The notes under the pieces: model-generated | Told to the model about the DNA's origin: nothing | Seen by the model: the letters and a program-made list of their open reading frames with translations, nothing else | Databases searched by the model: none | Program-made: the position numbers and the translations under genes | Assembly (NCBI RefSeq): GCF_001202035.1 | Contig: NZ_LGHT01000026.1 | Location: 248,001-312,000 of the forward strand | DNA from: Pseudorhodobacter wandonensis | GTDB taxonomy: Bacteria; Pseudomonadota; Alphaproteobacteria; Rhodobacterales; Rhodobacteraceae | Reading direction: 5' to 3' | Length of the DNA: 64,000 bases | Part shown: positions 44,737 to 54,067 of the stretch, one piece after another | Layout: every line of letters begins with the position of its first letter | How positions within the stretch are numbered: position 1 is the first letter of the stretch

Positions 44737-46545
44737 TTAGCTGTCCATTTTCAAGGCGCTGATAAAGGCCTCTTGCGGGATTTCCACTTTACCGAACTGG
44801 CGCATCCGCTTTTTACCGGCTTTCTGCTTTTCAAGCAGCTTCTTCTTCCGGCTCGCATCGCCGCCATAGCATTTCGCCGTCACGTCTTTGCGCATTGCCG
44901 ACAGTGTTTCACGGGCAATCACACGGCCACCAATCGCCGCTTGGATCGGGATCTTGAACATATGGCGCGGAATCAGGTCTTTCAGCTTTTCCACCATCGC
45001 GCGGCCGCGCATTTCGGCGCGGTCACGGTGAACCATCATCGACAAGGCATCGACCGGTTCGTCATTCACCAGAATCGACATTTTAACCAGATGATCCTCG
45101 CGATATTCCGAGATCACATAGTCAAAGCTGGCATAGCCCTTGGAAACCGACTTCAGCCGGTCATAGAAATCAAACACCACTTCGGCCAAAGGCAAGTCAT
45201 AGACCACCATCGCGCGCGGGCCGGCATAAGACAAATCCATCTGAATCCCGCGGCGATCTTGGCAAAGTTTTAACACATCACCCAGATACTCATCCGGCAC
45301 CAGAATGGTCGCCTTGATCCGTGGCTCGTCAATATGATCCACCAGCGTCAGGTCGGGCATGTCGGCAGGGTTGTGCAAATCACGCACTTCACCGTCCCGC
45401 ATATGCAGGTGAAAGACCACAGATGGCGCGGTTGTAATCAGATCAAGGTCATATTCGCGTTCCAAGCGGTCGCGGATAACCTCAAGGTGCAGTAGCCCAA
45501 GGAAGCCACAACGAAAGCCAAAGCCAAGCGCGGCCGAGGTTTCCATCTCGGAACTGAAAGACGCATCATTCAGTTGCAGCTTTTCAATCGCATCGCGCAG
45601 GGCGTCAAAATCATTGGCATCGACAGGGAACAGGCCACAGAAAACAACAGGTTGCGCAGGCTTAAAGCCCGGCAGCGGCGTCTCGCAGCCTTTCTTTTCC
45701 GACGTAATCGTATCGCCTACGCGGGTATCCCGCACCTGCTTGATCGAGCCTGTCCAAATGCCAATCTCGCCCGGCCCCAGCTCGGCAATATCAACCATCT
45801 GGGGCTTTAAAACCGCCAGCTTATCAACGCCATACACCGCATTGGTCTGCATCATCTTGATGCGGTCACCTTTGCGGATCACGCCATCAATCACGCGAAT
45901 CATAACGACCACGCCAAGGTAGCTGTCATACCAACTATCGACCAGCATCGCCTTTAGCGGTGCGTTGCGGTCGCCTTTGGGCGCCGGCAAGCGGGTCACA
46001 ATCGCCTCTAGGACATCGGGAATACCGAGGCCGGATTTGGCCGAGATTTCAACCGCATCCGAGGCATCAAGCCCGATCACGTCCTCGATCTGCTGCTTGA
46101 CCCGCGCAGGTTCGGCGGCAGGCAAGTCGATCTTGTTCAGCACAGGCACGATTTCATGCCCCGCGTCCAGCGCATGATACACGTTGGCCAGCGTCTGTGC
46201 CTCAACCCCTTGGCTGGCGTCAACCACCAGCAAAGAGCCTTCAACCGCCCGCATCGACCGCGACACTTCATAGGCAAAGTCGACATGGCCGGGGGTGTCG
46301 ATCAGGTTCAGGATATAGCGTTTGCCATCCTTTGCCGGATATTCAATCCGGACCGAGTTGGCCTTGATCGTGATGCCACGCTCGCGCTCAATATCCATTG
46401 AGTCGAGCATCTGTGCCTTCATATCGCGTTCGGCCACCGTCCCTGTCAGCTGGATCAGGCGATCCGCTAGGGTGGATTTGCCGTGGTCGATATGCGCCAC
46501 GATGGAAAAATTGCGGATGAGATCAAGATCGGTCATGTTGGCCAT
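44737..46545 (-). CDS. lepA: Translation elongation factor 4
   Basis: This 602-residue ribosome-associated GTPase of the LepA/EF4 family has G1 [14 protein letters not shown] (about 17-30), G3 DTPGHVDF and G4 NKIDLP. An EF-G-like domain arrangement and the LepA-specific C-terminal domain follow ([18 protein letters not shown]). The length is typical. ATG 46545 gives [20 protein letters not shown]. Confidence 0.96.
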   Translation of the reverse strand: MANMTDLDLIRNFSIVAHIDHGKSTLADRLIQLTGTVAERDMKAQMLDSMDIERERGITIKANSVRIEYPAKDGKRYILNLIDTPGHVDFAYEVSRSMRAVEGSLLVVDASQGVEAQTLANVYHALDAGHEIVPVLNKIDLPAAEPARVKQQIEDVIGLDASDAVEISAKSGLGIPDVLEAIVTRLPAPKGDRNAPLKAMLVDSWYDSYLGVVVMIRVIDGVIRKGDRIKMMQTNAVYGVDKLAVLKPQMVDIAELGPGEIGIWTGSIKQVRDTRVGDTITSEKKGCETPLPGFKPAQPVVFCGLFPVDANDFDALRDAIEKLQLNDASFSSEMETSAALGFGFRCGFLGLLHLEVIRDRLEREYDLDLITTAPSVVFHLHMRDGEVRDLHNPADMPDLTLVDHIDEPRIKATILVPDEYLGDVLKLCQDRRGIQMDLSYAGPRAMVVYDLPLAEVVFDFYDRLKSVSKGYASFDYVISEYREDHLVKMSILVNDEPVDALSMMVHRDRAEMRGRAMVEKLKDLIPRHMFKIPIQAAIGGRVIARETLSAMRKDVTAKCYGGDASRKKKLLEKQKAGKKRMRQFGKVEIPQEAFISALKMDS

Positions 46546-46675
46546 ATAGCCTGTCTCATAAAGCTGTGAAAGAGGTTAGTTGCGCCCAAACCGATAGATT
46601 TCGCGCCTGCCAGACATGGCAAACCGCACCAAGCCGGCGTTCATCGCCTATCCCCCTGCGCCGCGAAAAGAAAAA

Positions 46676-46701
46676 CCCCCTTTGGACGGTGCCAAAGGGG
46701 G
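46676..46701 (-). terminator. Intrinsic terminator after SPOR gene
   Basis: A 10-bp perfect stem (CCCCCTTTGG at 46676-46685, CCAAAGGGGG at 46692-46701) with 6-base loop is followed on the minus strand by TTTTTCTTTTC. It is a strong Rho-independent terminator, 60 bases past the stop at 46762. Confidence 0.85.
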
Positions 46702-46761
46702 GTAAGGTTTATTCTGCCCGACTTCTTGCCGCGCCCCCGAATGGGGCGTGGATACCTGTAG

Positions 46762-48036
46762 TTACCGAATAAAAGCGTCACCAAACCCCGAGCGGCGGGC
46801 TGCAGACAGTGCCGCATTGGCCGCACTAGCATCCCCAAAAGGTCCGGCCATAACGATTTGCAATTGGCGCCCATTGCTGGTGATGCGCGATTTTGCGACC
46901 GGCAGGCCAAGCCCTTGCAACCGCAAAGCCGTCCGCGCGGCATTGGCCGCTTCGCCAAAGGTACCGACCTGCACAAAATAGCGGCCTGTTACGCCCTTGG
47001 CTTTGCCACCCGTGCTTTGGCGGGGCATATTGCTGGACGACGTCGCATAAACCTTGCGCTTGGTTGTCGTGGTCACCGCCTTCGCAGGCACATCCCGCGT
47101 CCAAATCTGGTCTTGCTGCGCTTGGCCTTGCGCCGTTCCTACCCCGCGATTGGGGTTCAACCGGTCGTCTTTCCAGGCCTTGCGATAGCCTTCGGGCACC
47201 ACAATATCCGTGCCAGCCGCCAAAACCGGCACAGAGCCGGCAGCACCTAGCGCCGTACACCGCACCGTCGTGCCGCCCCCCCGCACGGCAAAGCGCCGTG
47301 CAACAGGCGCCGAAGCGGGGCATTGATAGCCATTGCCCGAATAATTCACCTCGGGCAGATAGGCCCTTTTCGGCGTGTAACCTGTGCCAGACGTCAATGC
47401 CGCCTGCTGGGTGCCCGCTTGGATACGCGGCTGCATTTGCGGTTGCGGGGCATTGCCCGCCGTCTGAACGCGGTTTGCGGCAGCGCGCACGTCAAACCCG
47501 GGATCCGAAGAACACAGCACCGAGCGCCGACCGTCGGTCAAAGTAACCTTCGCACCATAGGGTGAAGAGGCCGGACAAGCGTTATGCCGTTGTACCGTGG
47601 CCGCTGCGCTGCGCTGCGGCTTTGGCGCGGCGGCAACAGCTCTTGGCGCATAATACTTGCTTGCAACGGTTTCCATCGGCTTGCCAACAGAACCGCTCGT
47701 GCGTTTTGGGGCCGTGGCTTGCGGGGCCGCCGCCACAACTGGTGCAGCTACAGCAGGCGCAGCAGGCATCGGCGCCTGAACAGCGGCCACCTCTCTGGCG
47801 GCGGCGGCGGGCGTCTGGCCGCACAACGCCTTGCGATCACGCGAAATTCTTGGAACCCAGGTCACCCGTCCGCCAATACCCGCGCGCAAAAATACGCAGC
47901 CGCGGCTATCAACATATTGCGAGCCCTTAAAGCTGGCTGGTGGGTTTTCGGCTGGCCCGGATAGTGATTGGGCCTGCGCAGATGATACGGCGAAAACCGC
48001 CGCCAAACCGGCGACCGCTATAAATTTGAACAGCAT
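46762..48036 (-). CDS. Secreted SPOR-domain protein
   Basis: This 424-residue protein has a signal peptide (FKFIAVAGLAAVFAVSSAQA). An alanine/proline/valine-rich low-complexity region (about 70-130) is followed by cysteine-containing repeats in the middle (CPASSPYGAKVTLTDGRRSVLC; CPASAPVARRFAVRGGGTTVRC). A C-terminal SPOR domain (about 350-422, YFVQVGTFGEAANAARTA...QIVMAGPFGD) binds denuded septal peptidoglycan glycans. ATG 48036 has GGGGG upstream; ATG 48048 is an alternative. Confidence 0.82.
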   Translation of the reverse strand: MLFKFIAVAGLAAVFAVSSAQAQSLSGPAENPPASFKGSQYVDSRGCVFLRAGIGGRVTWVPRISRDRKALCGQTPAAAAREVAAVQAPMPAAPAVAAPVVAAAPQATAPKRTSGSVGKPMETVASKYYAPRAVAAAPKPQRSAAATVQRHNACPASSPYGAKVTLTDGRRSVLCSSDPGFDVRAAANRVQTAGNAPQPQMQPRIQAGTQQAALTSGTGYTPKRAYLPEVNYSGNGYQCPASAPVARRFAVRGGGTTVRCTALGAAGSVPVLAAGTDIVVPEGYRKAWKDDRLNPNRGVGTAQGQAQQDQIWTRDVPAKAVTTTTKRKVYATSSSNMPRQSTGGKAKGVTGRYFVQVGTFGEAANAARTALRLQGLGLPVAKSRITSNGRQLQIVMAGPFGDASAANAALSAARRSGFGDAFIR

Positions 48037-48103
48037 GACTACCCCCATGTAGCACTAGGGGATAATGAGTCATCATGCTGTCCGAGTAAAGCCTAAAAAC
48101 CCG

Positions 48104-48736
48104 CTATTTGGTGCCAAACATGCGATCGCCCGCATCCCCTAGCCCGGGAACGATATAGCCGTGATCGTTCAGATGGCTGTCCAGTGCGGCTGTCACAACG
48201 GGCACATCGGGATGTGCCTCTTTCATGCGCGCCACGCCCTCGGGTGCCGCCAAAAGGCATAGAAACCGAATATTTACAGCGCCTTGCGCCTTTAGCAAAT
48301 CAATCGCCGCTACCGAGGAATTACCTGTGGCCAGCATCGGATCGACCACAATCGTCATCCGGCTTTCCAATGCATCCGGCACTTTGCAGTAGTACTGCAC
48401 CGGTTTCAGCGTTTCAGGGTCGCGGTAAAGCCCGACAAAGCCCACCCGCGCCGCGGGCACCAATTCCAGAATACCGTCCAGCAATCCGTTGCCAGCCCGC
48501 AAAATCGAAATCAGCGCCAGTTTCTTGCCTTCCAAAATCGGCGCATCCATCGGCTCGATCGGGGTCTCAATCCGCTTGGTCGTCATGTCCAGATTGCGCG
48601 TGATCTCATAGGCCAGCAGCAGGCTGATCTCGCGCAGCAGCCGCCGGAAACTGGCGGTCGAGGTTTCCTTGTCGCGCATCAGGCTCAGTTTATGCTGCAC
48701 CAACGGGTGGCTGACGATTGTCAAATGATCATGCAT
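48104..48736 (-). CDS. upp: Uracil phosphoribosyltransferase
   Basis: This 210-residue enzyme makes UMP from uracil and PRPP. The PRPP site is [19 protein letters not shown]; the uracil-site C-terminal [13 protein letters not shown] is typical. ATG 48736 overlaps the add stop by eight bases, so the gene is the end of the salvage operon. The frame extends upstream into add but only from Met48736 does it match the family. Confidence 0.94.
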   Translation of the reverse strand: MHDHLTIVSHPLVQHKLSLMRDKETSTASFRRLLREISLLLAYEITRNLDMTTKRIETPIEPMDAPILEGKKLALISILRAGNGLLDGILELVPAARVGFVGLYRDPETLKPVQYYCKVPDALESRMTIVVDPMLATGNSSVAAIDLLKAQGAVNIRFLCLLAAPEGVARMKEAHPDVPVVTAALDSHLNDHGYIVPGLGDAGDRMFGTK

Positions 48737-49730
48737 TGGCTTGCTCCAGTTTCTTGTGCAGACGGGTTTTTGTATCGGCGTCACAAAAGGCCGCGTCAAG
48801 CGATGCTTTGGCCAATTGGTCAAAAAACGCATCATCCCAGTCAAACGCCTCATGCAGGTTTTGGTATTCCTTTTGCATGGTGCTGTGGAAAAATGGCGGG
48901 TCATCGGTGGAAACCGTCACCTTCACGCCACGTTTATACAGCTCGTTTATCGGGTGCTTTCGAATGCTCGGGTAAAGCCCCAGCGCCACGTTCGACCCGG
49001 GGCAAACCTCTAGCACCACACCTTTTTCGGCCAATTCATCCACCAGCGCCAGATCTTCAATCGCGCGTACGCCGTGGCCAATGCGTTCCACATTCAGGTC
49101 AGCTACAGCCGAGCGCACGCTTTCCGGCCCACCCCACTCGCCCGCATGGGCGGTGATGCGCAGACCCGCCTCACGCGCGCAATCGAACGACCATTTAAAA
49201 TCAGACAGATGGCCGGATTTTTCATCCCCCCCGATGCCAAAGCCAACAATCCAATCGCCCGCTGTTTCGGCAGCGCAAACTGCGGTTTCACGCGCCTTTT
49301 CCGGCCCGAAATGCCGGATCGGCGTAATGATACCGCGCAGGGTGATGCCCATGGTTTTCTCGGCAATATCCGCAGCTTCACGGATGGCATGCAAATACTC
49401 ACGCCATGCGCCGACATCACGCCCGCCGCAAAAATCGGGCGACAAGAAAGCCTCGGTATAAATCACCCCCGATTTGGCGCTTTCCTCTAGCACCGCCAAG
49501 GTCAGCCGATGAAAATCCTGCGGGCTTTGCAAAGGCTGGGTTGCCGCCTCATAGACGCGCAGAAAATCCCAGAAATCTGTATATTTGTAATTGCCGTGCT
49601 CATCAAAGATACCGCCGACATCTATATGTTTTTCCTTTGCCAATCCCCGAATAAACGCAGGTGGCGCGCCGCCCTCAAGATGCAAATGAAGTTCGATTTT
49701 GGCAGGGTTGGTGGCTGATACATAATTCAT
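48729..49730 (-). CDS. add: Adenosine deaminase
   Basis: This 333-residue metal-dependent amidohydrolase deaminates adenosine or deoxyadenosine to inosine. Zn ligands are in ELHLHLEGG (His14, His16) and [10 protein letters not shown], with the catalytic STDDPPFF aspartate pair. It overlaps deoB (ATGA) upstream and upp downstream. Adenine deaminase-type ADAL members are close relatives; adenosine is the likelier substrate given the operon. Confidence 0.88.
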   Translation of the reverse strand: MNYVSATNPAKIELHLHLEGGAPPAFIRGLAKEKHIDVGGIFDEHGNYKYTDFWDFLRVYEAATQPLQSPQDFHRLTLAVLEESAKSGVIYTEAFLSPDFCGGRDVGAWREYLHAIREAADIAEKTMGITLRGIITPIRHFGPEKARETAVCAAETAGDWIVGFGIGGDEKSGHLSDFKWSFDCAREAGLRITAHAGEWGGPESVRSAVADLNVERIGHGVRAIEDLALVDELAEKGVVLEVCPGSNVALGLYPSIRKHPINELYKRGVKVTVSTDDPPFFHSTMQKEYQNLHEAFDWDDAFFDQLAKASLDAAFCDADTKTRLHKKLEQANA

Positions 49731-50950
49731 AGAAAACTCTTCCCCGGCCCTTTATTTTCAATTCCCAAATGCGCCGCGACCGATGCCGCAACATCGACAA
49801 AGGCGCAAATTCCAATCTCGCCCCGCGGCACGCCTGCGCATAACACCGGCACCCGCTCGCGGGTATGTTCGGTGCCGCGCCACGTAGGGTCATTGCCATG
49901 ATCGGCGGTGAAAATCGCCAGATCACCGGGGCGCATACGGGCCATAAACGCCCCCACCCGCGCGTCAAACCATTCCAGCGCGCGGGCATAGCCTGCCACA
50001 TCGCGCGGGTGGCCATAAAGGCTGTCAAATTCGACAAAGTTCGCAAAGGTCAAAGAACCGGGCTCGGCCACCTCTTGCAACGCCAAAAGTTGTTCGAAAA
50101 GGTCAGCATCGGATTTACCCTTGTGCAACTTGCCAACCCCGCTTTGCGAGAAAATATCGCCGATCTTACCCACCGCATGGGTGGCGCGGCCCGCATCCTG
50201 CACCCAGTTCAGCAAGGTCGGGCTGGGCGGATCTATCGCAAAGTCATGGCGGTTTGGCGTGCGCTTGAAATTGTCAGGCGTGCCGGTAAAGGGCCGTGCA
50301 ATGACGCGGCCAATTTTGCGGGCATGCAAAAACGGCGCAAGGTCAGCACAGAGTTTCAGCAAACGCTCCAATCCAAACGCCTCTTCATGCGCGGCAATCT
50401 GGAACACGCTATCGGCAGATGTATAGCATATCGGCCAACCCGTGCGCAGATGTTCCTCGCAATGCGCGTTGATGATCGGCACACCAGACGAATGGCAGTT
50501 GCCCAAAATACCCTCGGTCCCTGCAAGGCGGCAAACCTCGGCCACGACATCGTCGGGAAAGGCAGGAACCGTATCGGGGAAATAGGCCCAATCCCACGGC
50601 ACCGGCACGCCTGCCAGTTCCCAATGCCCTGAAGGCGTATCCTTGCCGCGCGACACCTCGGTCGCGGCCCCCCAAAGGCCAGACGCGGTGCTGCGGGCCA
50701 GCGATTGCGCCGTGCCCAGCGCCTCGGATGATCCGGGGACAGAAAGTTCCATCGCATTGGCCACCCCCAACCGCCCCAATACTGGCAGCAAGAGCGGCCC
50801 TTCACGGCCCACATCGGCACGGCCGGCGGCACATTCCGCGGCAATATGGCCCAAAGTATTCGCACCCTCATCGCCAAAATCGGCGGCATCCGGGGCGCCA
50901 CCACACCCCACCGAATCCATCACAATCAAAAAGGCGCGGTTCTGTGTCAT
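49727..50950 (-). CDS. deoB: Phosphopentomutase
   Basis: This 407-residue alkaline-phosphatase-superfamily enzyme interconverts (deoxy)ribose 1- and 5-phosphate. The N-terminal metal site is VMDSVGCGGAPDA, the C-terminal metal site FTADHGNDPTWRGTEHTRE. Overlaps of ATGA type with deoA and add show tight coupling. Confidence 0.95.
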   Translation of the reverse strand: MTQNRAFLIVMDSVGCGGAPDAADFGDEGANTLGHIAAECAAGRADVGREGPLLLPVLGRLGVANAMELSVPGSSEALGTAQSLARSTASGLWGAATEVSRGKDTPSGHWELAGVPVPWDWAYFPDTVPAFPDDVVAEVCRLAGTEGILGNCHSSGVPIINAHCEEHLRTGWPICYTSADSVFQIAAHEEAFGLERLLKLCADLAPFLHARKIGRVIARPFTGTPDNFKRTPNRHDFAIDPPSPTLLNWVQDAGRATHAVGKIGDIFSQSGVGKLHKGKSDADLFEQLLALQEVAEPGSLTFANFVEFDSLYGHPRDVAGYARALEWFDARVGAFMARMRPGDLAIFTADHGNDPTWRGTEHTRERVPVLCAGVPRGEIGICAFVDVAASVAAHLGIENKGPGKSFL

Positions 50951-52284
50951 GTGATCTTTCCAAGAATAAGGGGCGGCTCCTCTGCCGCGCTTTCTCCAAT
51001 CGTATAGGCTGCGGCAAGTTGTTTCAACGCGGCGTCGGCCTGCGCCTGCGTGGCGGCATGAACCCGCGCAAGCGGTTGCCCCGGCTCTACCGCCTGCCCC
51101 AGCCCGACAAGGTCGGACAAACCGACCGAGGGGTTGATACGATCAGTTTCACGCAACCGACCGCCCCCCAGATGCACCACAATATTGCCCAGTGCCTCGG
51201 TATCGATAGCCGTAATAAACCCATTCAGCGGGCTGGGAAAATCAATCATCACCGGCGCGGCAGGCAAGCGGTCAGGCCAGCGGTCAACAAAGTCGGCAGG
51301 CCCCCCTTGGGCGGCGATCATCCGGCCAAAATATTCTGCCGCAGCGCCACTTTCCAGTGCCTGTTCAATCCGCGCCGCGCCATCCGCTGCATCCGAGGCC
51401 AGCCCGCCAAGCGCCAGCGCCTCGCCCCCCAGCGCCGCCGTCAGATCCCAGAGCGATGGATCAACCGACATCCCCGTCAGGGTTTCCATCACCGCAATCA
51501 CCTCTAGCGCATTGCCCGCCGCATTGGCCAAAGGCTGCGACATGTCGGTGATCAGTGCGGTTGTCATGCACCCCGCACCTTGCGCAGTTGCAACCAAAGC
51601 CTGCGCCAAAACCCGCGCCTCTGCCTCGGTTTTCATAAAGGCGCCAGAGCCGCATTTGACATCCAGAACCAACCCCTCCAGCCCCGCCGCCAGCTTTTTC
51701 GACAGGATAGATGCGGTGATAAGGTCAATGCTATCGACAGTGCTGGTCACATCACGAATGGCATAGAGACGGCGATCGGCCGGGGCTATTTGCTTTGATG
51801 CGGCAATAATCGCGCAGCGTGTCCGGGCAAGCTGATCGCGCAACTGGCCCGGCGTGACATCCGTGCGCAAGCCTGGAATGGATTCCAGCTTATCCAACGT
51901 GCCGCCGGTAAAGCCCAAGCCCCGCCCCGATATCATCGGCACATAGGCCCCACACGCCGCCAAGGCCGGCGCAAGCAGCAGCGACACGCAGTCGCCAATA
52001 CCGCCGGTCGAGTGTTTGTCCAGCACCGGCCCCGGCAAATCCCATTCCAGCTGCATCCCGCTGTTTTGCATGGCGCGGGTCAGCGCCAGCCGCCCCGTAT
52101 CGGCCAAACCGTTCAGGCAAATCGCCATGGCAAAGGCGCCGGCCTGTGCATCCGACACCTCACCCGAGGCAAGCCCGCGCGCAAACCAGTCCAGCGCGCC
52201 CGGTTTGGGGGGCACGCCCGCGCGAAGATCGGCGATTATCGCGCGGGCCTCAAACGCGGGGGCAGACTCAGCCGGCATCGACAT
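50947..52284 (-). CDS. deoA: Thymidine phosphorylase
   Basis: This 445-residue enzyme phosphorolyses thymidine to thymine and deoxyribose 1-phosphate. The signature region is near GRGLGFTGGTLDKLESIPG; DKHSTGGIGDCVSLLLAP and LDVKCGSGAFMK are the phosphate-site motifs. The start is uncertain: ATG 52284, 52278 and 52302 are all in frame, with GGGG seven bases before 52302. It overlaps the cdd 3' end in any case. Confidence 0.92.
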   Translation of the reverse strand: MSMPAESAPAFEARAIIADLRAGVPPKPGALDWFARGLASGEVSDAQAGAFAMAICLNGLADTGRLALTRAMQNSGMQLEWDLPGPVLDKHSTGGIGDCVSLLLAPALAACGAYVPMISGRGLGFTGGTLDKLESIPGLRTDVTPGQLRDQLARTRCAIIAASKQIAPADRRLYAIRDVTSTVDSIDLITASILSKKLAAGLEGLVLDVKCGSGAFMKTEAEARVLAQALVATAQGAGCMTTALITDMSQPLANAAGNALEVIAVMETLTGMSVDPSLWDLTAALGGEALALGGLASDAADGAARIEQALESGAAAEYFGRMIAAQGGPADFVDRWPDRLPAAPVMIDFPSPLNGFITAIDTEALGNIVVHLGGGRLRETDRINPSVGLSDLVGLGQAVEPGQPLARVHAATQAQADAALKQLAAAYTIGESAAEEPPLILGKIT

Positions 52285-52669
52285 TGGCCATATGGCCTGC
52301 ATTAAACGACCCCGGCAGCAAATCCGCCACGGTGACAACGCTGGTCACGCCTTGCAGATTAACCATGGTGATAGCAACCTCTGGCCCGGCAAATTCAGCG
52401 ATTTTCTGGCGGCACCCGCCACAAGGGGTAACAGGGGTCGGGCTGTCGGAAATGACCAAAAGCTCGGCTATTTGATAATCGCCGGCCGCACACATCGCGG
52501 CAATCGCACCGGCCTCGGCACAGGTGCCTTCGGGATAGGCAACGTTTTCAACGTTCACGCCAAGATAAACATTGCCCGCCGTGCTGCGCAGGGCCGCGCC
52601 GACCTTGAATTTGGAATAAGGCGCATAGGCATTTTCGCGCACATTGGTAGCAGCTTTGAGCAAGGACAT
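52268..52669 (-). CDS. cdd: Cytidine deaminase
   Basis: This 133-residue Zn enzyme converts cytidine/deoxycytidine to (deoxy)uridine. Catalytic motifs are TCAEAGAIAAM, with Cys (in place of His) and the catalytic Glu, and PCGGCRQ, so three cysteines ligate Zn as in homotetrameric CDAs. It heads the salvage operon. Confidence 0.92.
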   Translation of the reverse strand: MSLLKAATNVRENAYAPYSKFKVGAALRSTAGNVYLGVNVENVAYPEGTCAEAGAIAAMCAAGDYQIAELLVISDSPTPVTPCGGCRQKIAEFAGPEVAITMVNLQGVTSVVTVADLLPGSFNAGHMANVDAG

Positions 52670-52747
52670 GTTCGGGCTCCGTCATTGGGGTTGGTCAACT
52701 GTGGAACTGCCGTGCGCAACTTGCAAGCAGTGACGTGGTGGCAAGCG

Positions 52748-52808
52748 CTGGGGAGGGGGCTGCCTGCCCCCTCCCCAGACCCCTTCCCCGGGGATATTTT
52801 TTGGATAG
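52748..52808 (+). repeat. Dispersed hairpin/GGATATTT element, copy D
   Basis: A 13-bp perfect stem (CTGGGGAGGGGGC at 52748-52760, GCCCCCTCCCCAG at 52766-52778), then a C-rich stretch and CCCCGGGGATATTTTTTGG. It lies between the cupin gene 3' end and cdd, in a 148-bp gap. The A/G-rich tail is divergent (ATAGATGATAG). Confidence 0.65.
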
Positions 52809-52817
52809 ATGATAGGG

Positions 52818-53894
52818 TTAAAGAAGGGTTGTGGTGAATGTCCCCGGCAGCGTGACTTCGAGCAGCTCCAGATCGGCCGTTGTGTCGGTATAATGTGTTT
52901 GAAATCCGGGCGGGATGACAAAGGCATCGCCTGCGCAGAGGCGGTAGGGGTCTTTGCCTTCCCCTCGCAGCGTCATTTCGCCTGACATCACATAGGTAAA
53001 AAGGATATCGGTATCGTGTTTGGTGGCGGGCGCTGGGCCAGTTGGGCGCGCAACCATAACGCTGGCCATGCCTTTTGTGCCGGCGTTAATGGTGGTATCG
53101 CGCGCCTCAAATCCCGGAATGCGGAACGGTTTGAAGGGGGATTGCGCGCCGATATTATGGACAAAGCGCTGGCCTTGCCATTCGCGGTTTGGGCGCAGAT
53201 GCGGGGTTGGCAGCTGCATGTCATGGTCAATTTCGGTCACATGCTCTGCCGGAACGCCGATTTCGATCACCTCTATCCCGTCCGATGCTTCTAGCACACG
53301 ATGCCGGATTTCTGGCGGTTGGATAAAACAATCACCGGCTGTCAGCCGGATTTTGGGGCCTTGGTCTTCGTACACCACATCAACCCAACCCTTGACGCAA
53401 AAGATCAGCTGAAAACCGACTTTGTGGAAATGCACCATATCGGGCACCGGGCCGCCATCGGGGATGCGGATATGGCTGGCGATGATCGCGCCGCCAAGAC
53501 GGCTGGGCACCAGATCGCGGTATTGCATACCTGCTCGGCCGATCACCCAAGGGGCCTGATCGGCCAAACGGCGCACCACAAAGGCGTGCTGGGTGGCGGG
53601 CAAGACCAAAGGCGGGTCAAGCTCTTCAATCTCAACCCTGGTGCCATTCGGCGCGGTCATGTGGCGCGCCGGAAAAGCACCGGGATCATCGGTCAGCAGA
53701 CGGATCGTACCCGGCGCCTCAGCCGCGCCTTTCTCAATGCGGATTCGTAAGCCGTGGCCGGAAAACACTGCCACTTCGGGGTTGTCAGCGGGGTAAATCA
53801 TATCCAACCGCATCCCCAGCACTTTGGTGAAAAACGGCAGGTCGTCGCGCAATTCTTGGGTCGGCAGGCGTATTTCGGCGCGGATCTCGGCCAT
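52818..53894 (-). CDS. VOC-cupin-cupin fusion protein
   Basis: The protein has 358 residues. Residues 1-95 resemble a VOC/glyoxalase-like half domain (LPFFTKVLGMRLDMIYPADNPEVAVFSGHGLRIRI). Residues about 150-225 are a cupin with VHFHKVGFQLIFCVKG, and about 265-350 a second cupin ending GDAFVIPPGFQTHY. Such bicupins include dioxygenase-like and hydrolytic enzymes; the substrate is unknown. ATG 53894 has GAGGAT about six bases upstream. It is divergent from maeB with a 173-bp gap. Confidence 0.72.
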   Translation of the reverse strand: MAEIRAEIRLPTQELRDDLPFFTKVLGMRLDMIYPADNPEVAVFSGHGLRIRIEKGAAEAPGTIRLLTDDPGAFPARHMTAPNGTRVEIEELDPPLVLPATQHAFVVRRLADQAPWVIGRAGMQYRDLVPSRLGGAIIASHIRIPDGGPVPDMVHFHKVGFQLIFCVKGWVDVVYEDQGPKIRLTAGDCFIQPPEIRHRVLEASDGIEVIEIGVPAEHVTEIDHDMQLPTPHLRPNREWQGQRFVHNIGAQSPFKPFRIPGFEARDTTINAGTKGMASVMVARPTGPAPATKHDTDILFTYVMSGEMTLRGEGKDPYRLCAGDAFVIPPGFQTHYTDTTADLELLEVTLPGTFTTTLL

Positions 53895-54067
53895 ATCATC
53901 CTCGGGCTTTGCGATTTTCCCGCGCAGCATGCAAACCCTGCAGCGCAATTTCAATCGCTAAACCGCGACCCTATTATCAAGTTAATCCTGATTGTCCCTT
54001 TTCGCGCCGCAGGCTTGCAGCAGGCGCAGAATGGTTTAGGGTTAAACCACCTATCGGGAGGCATAGA

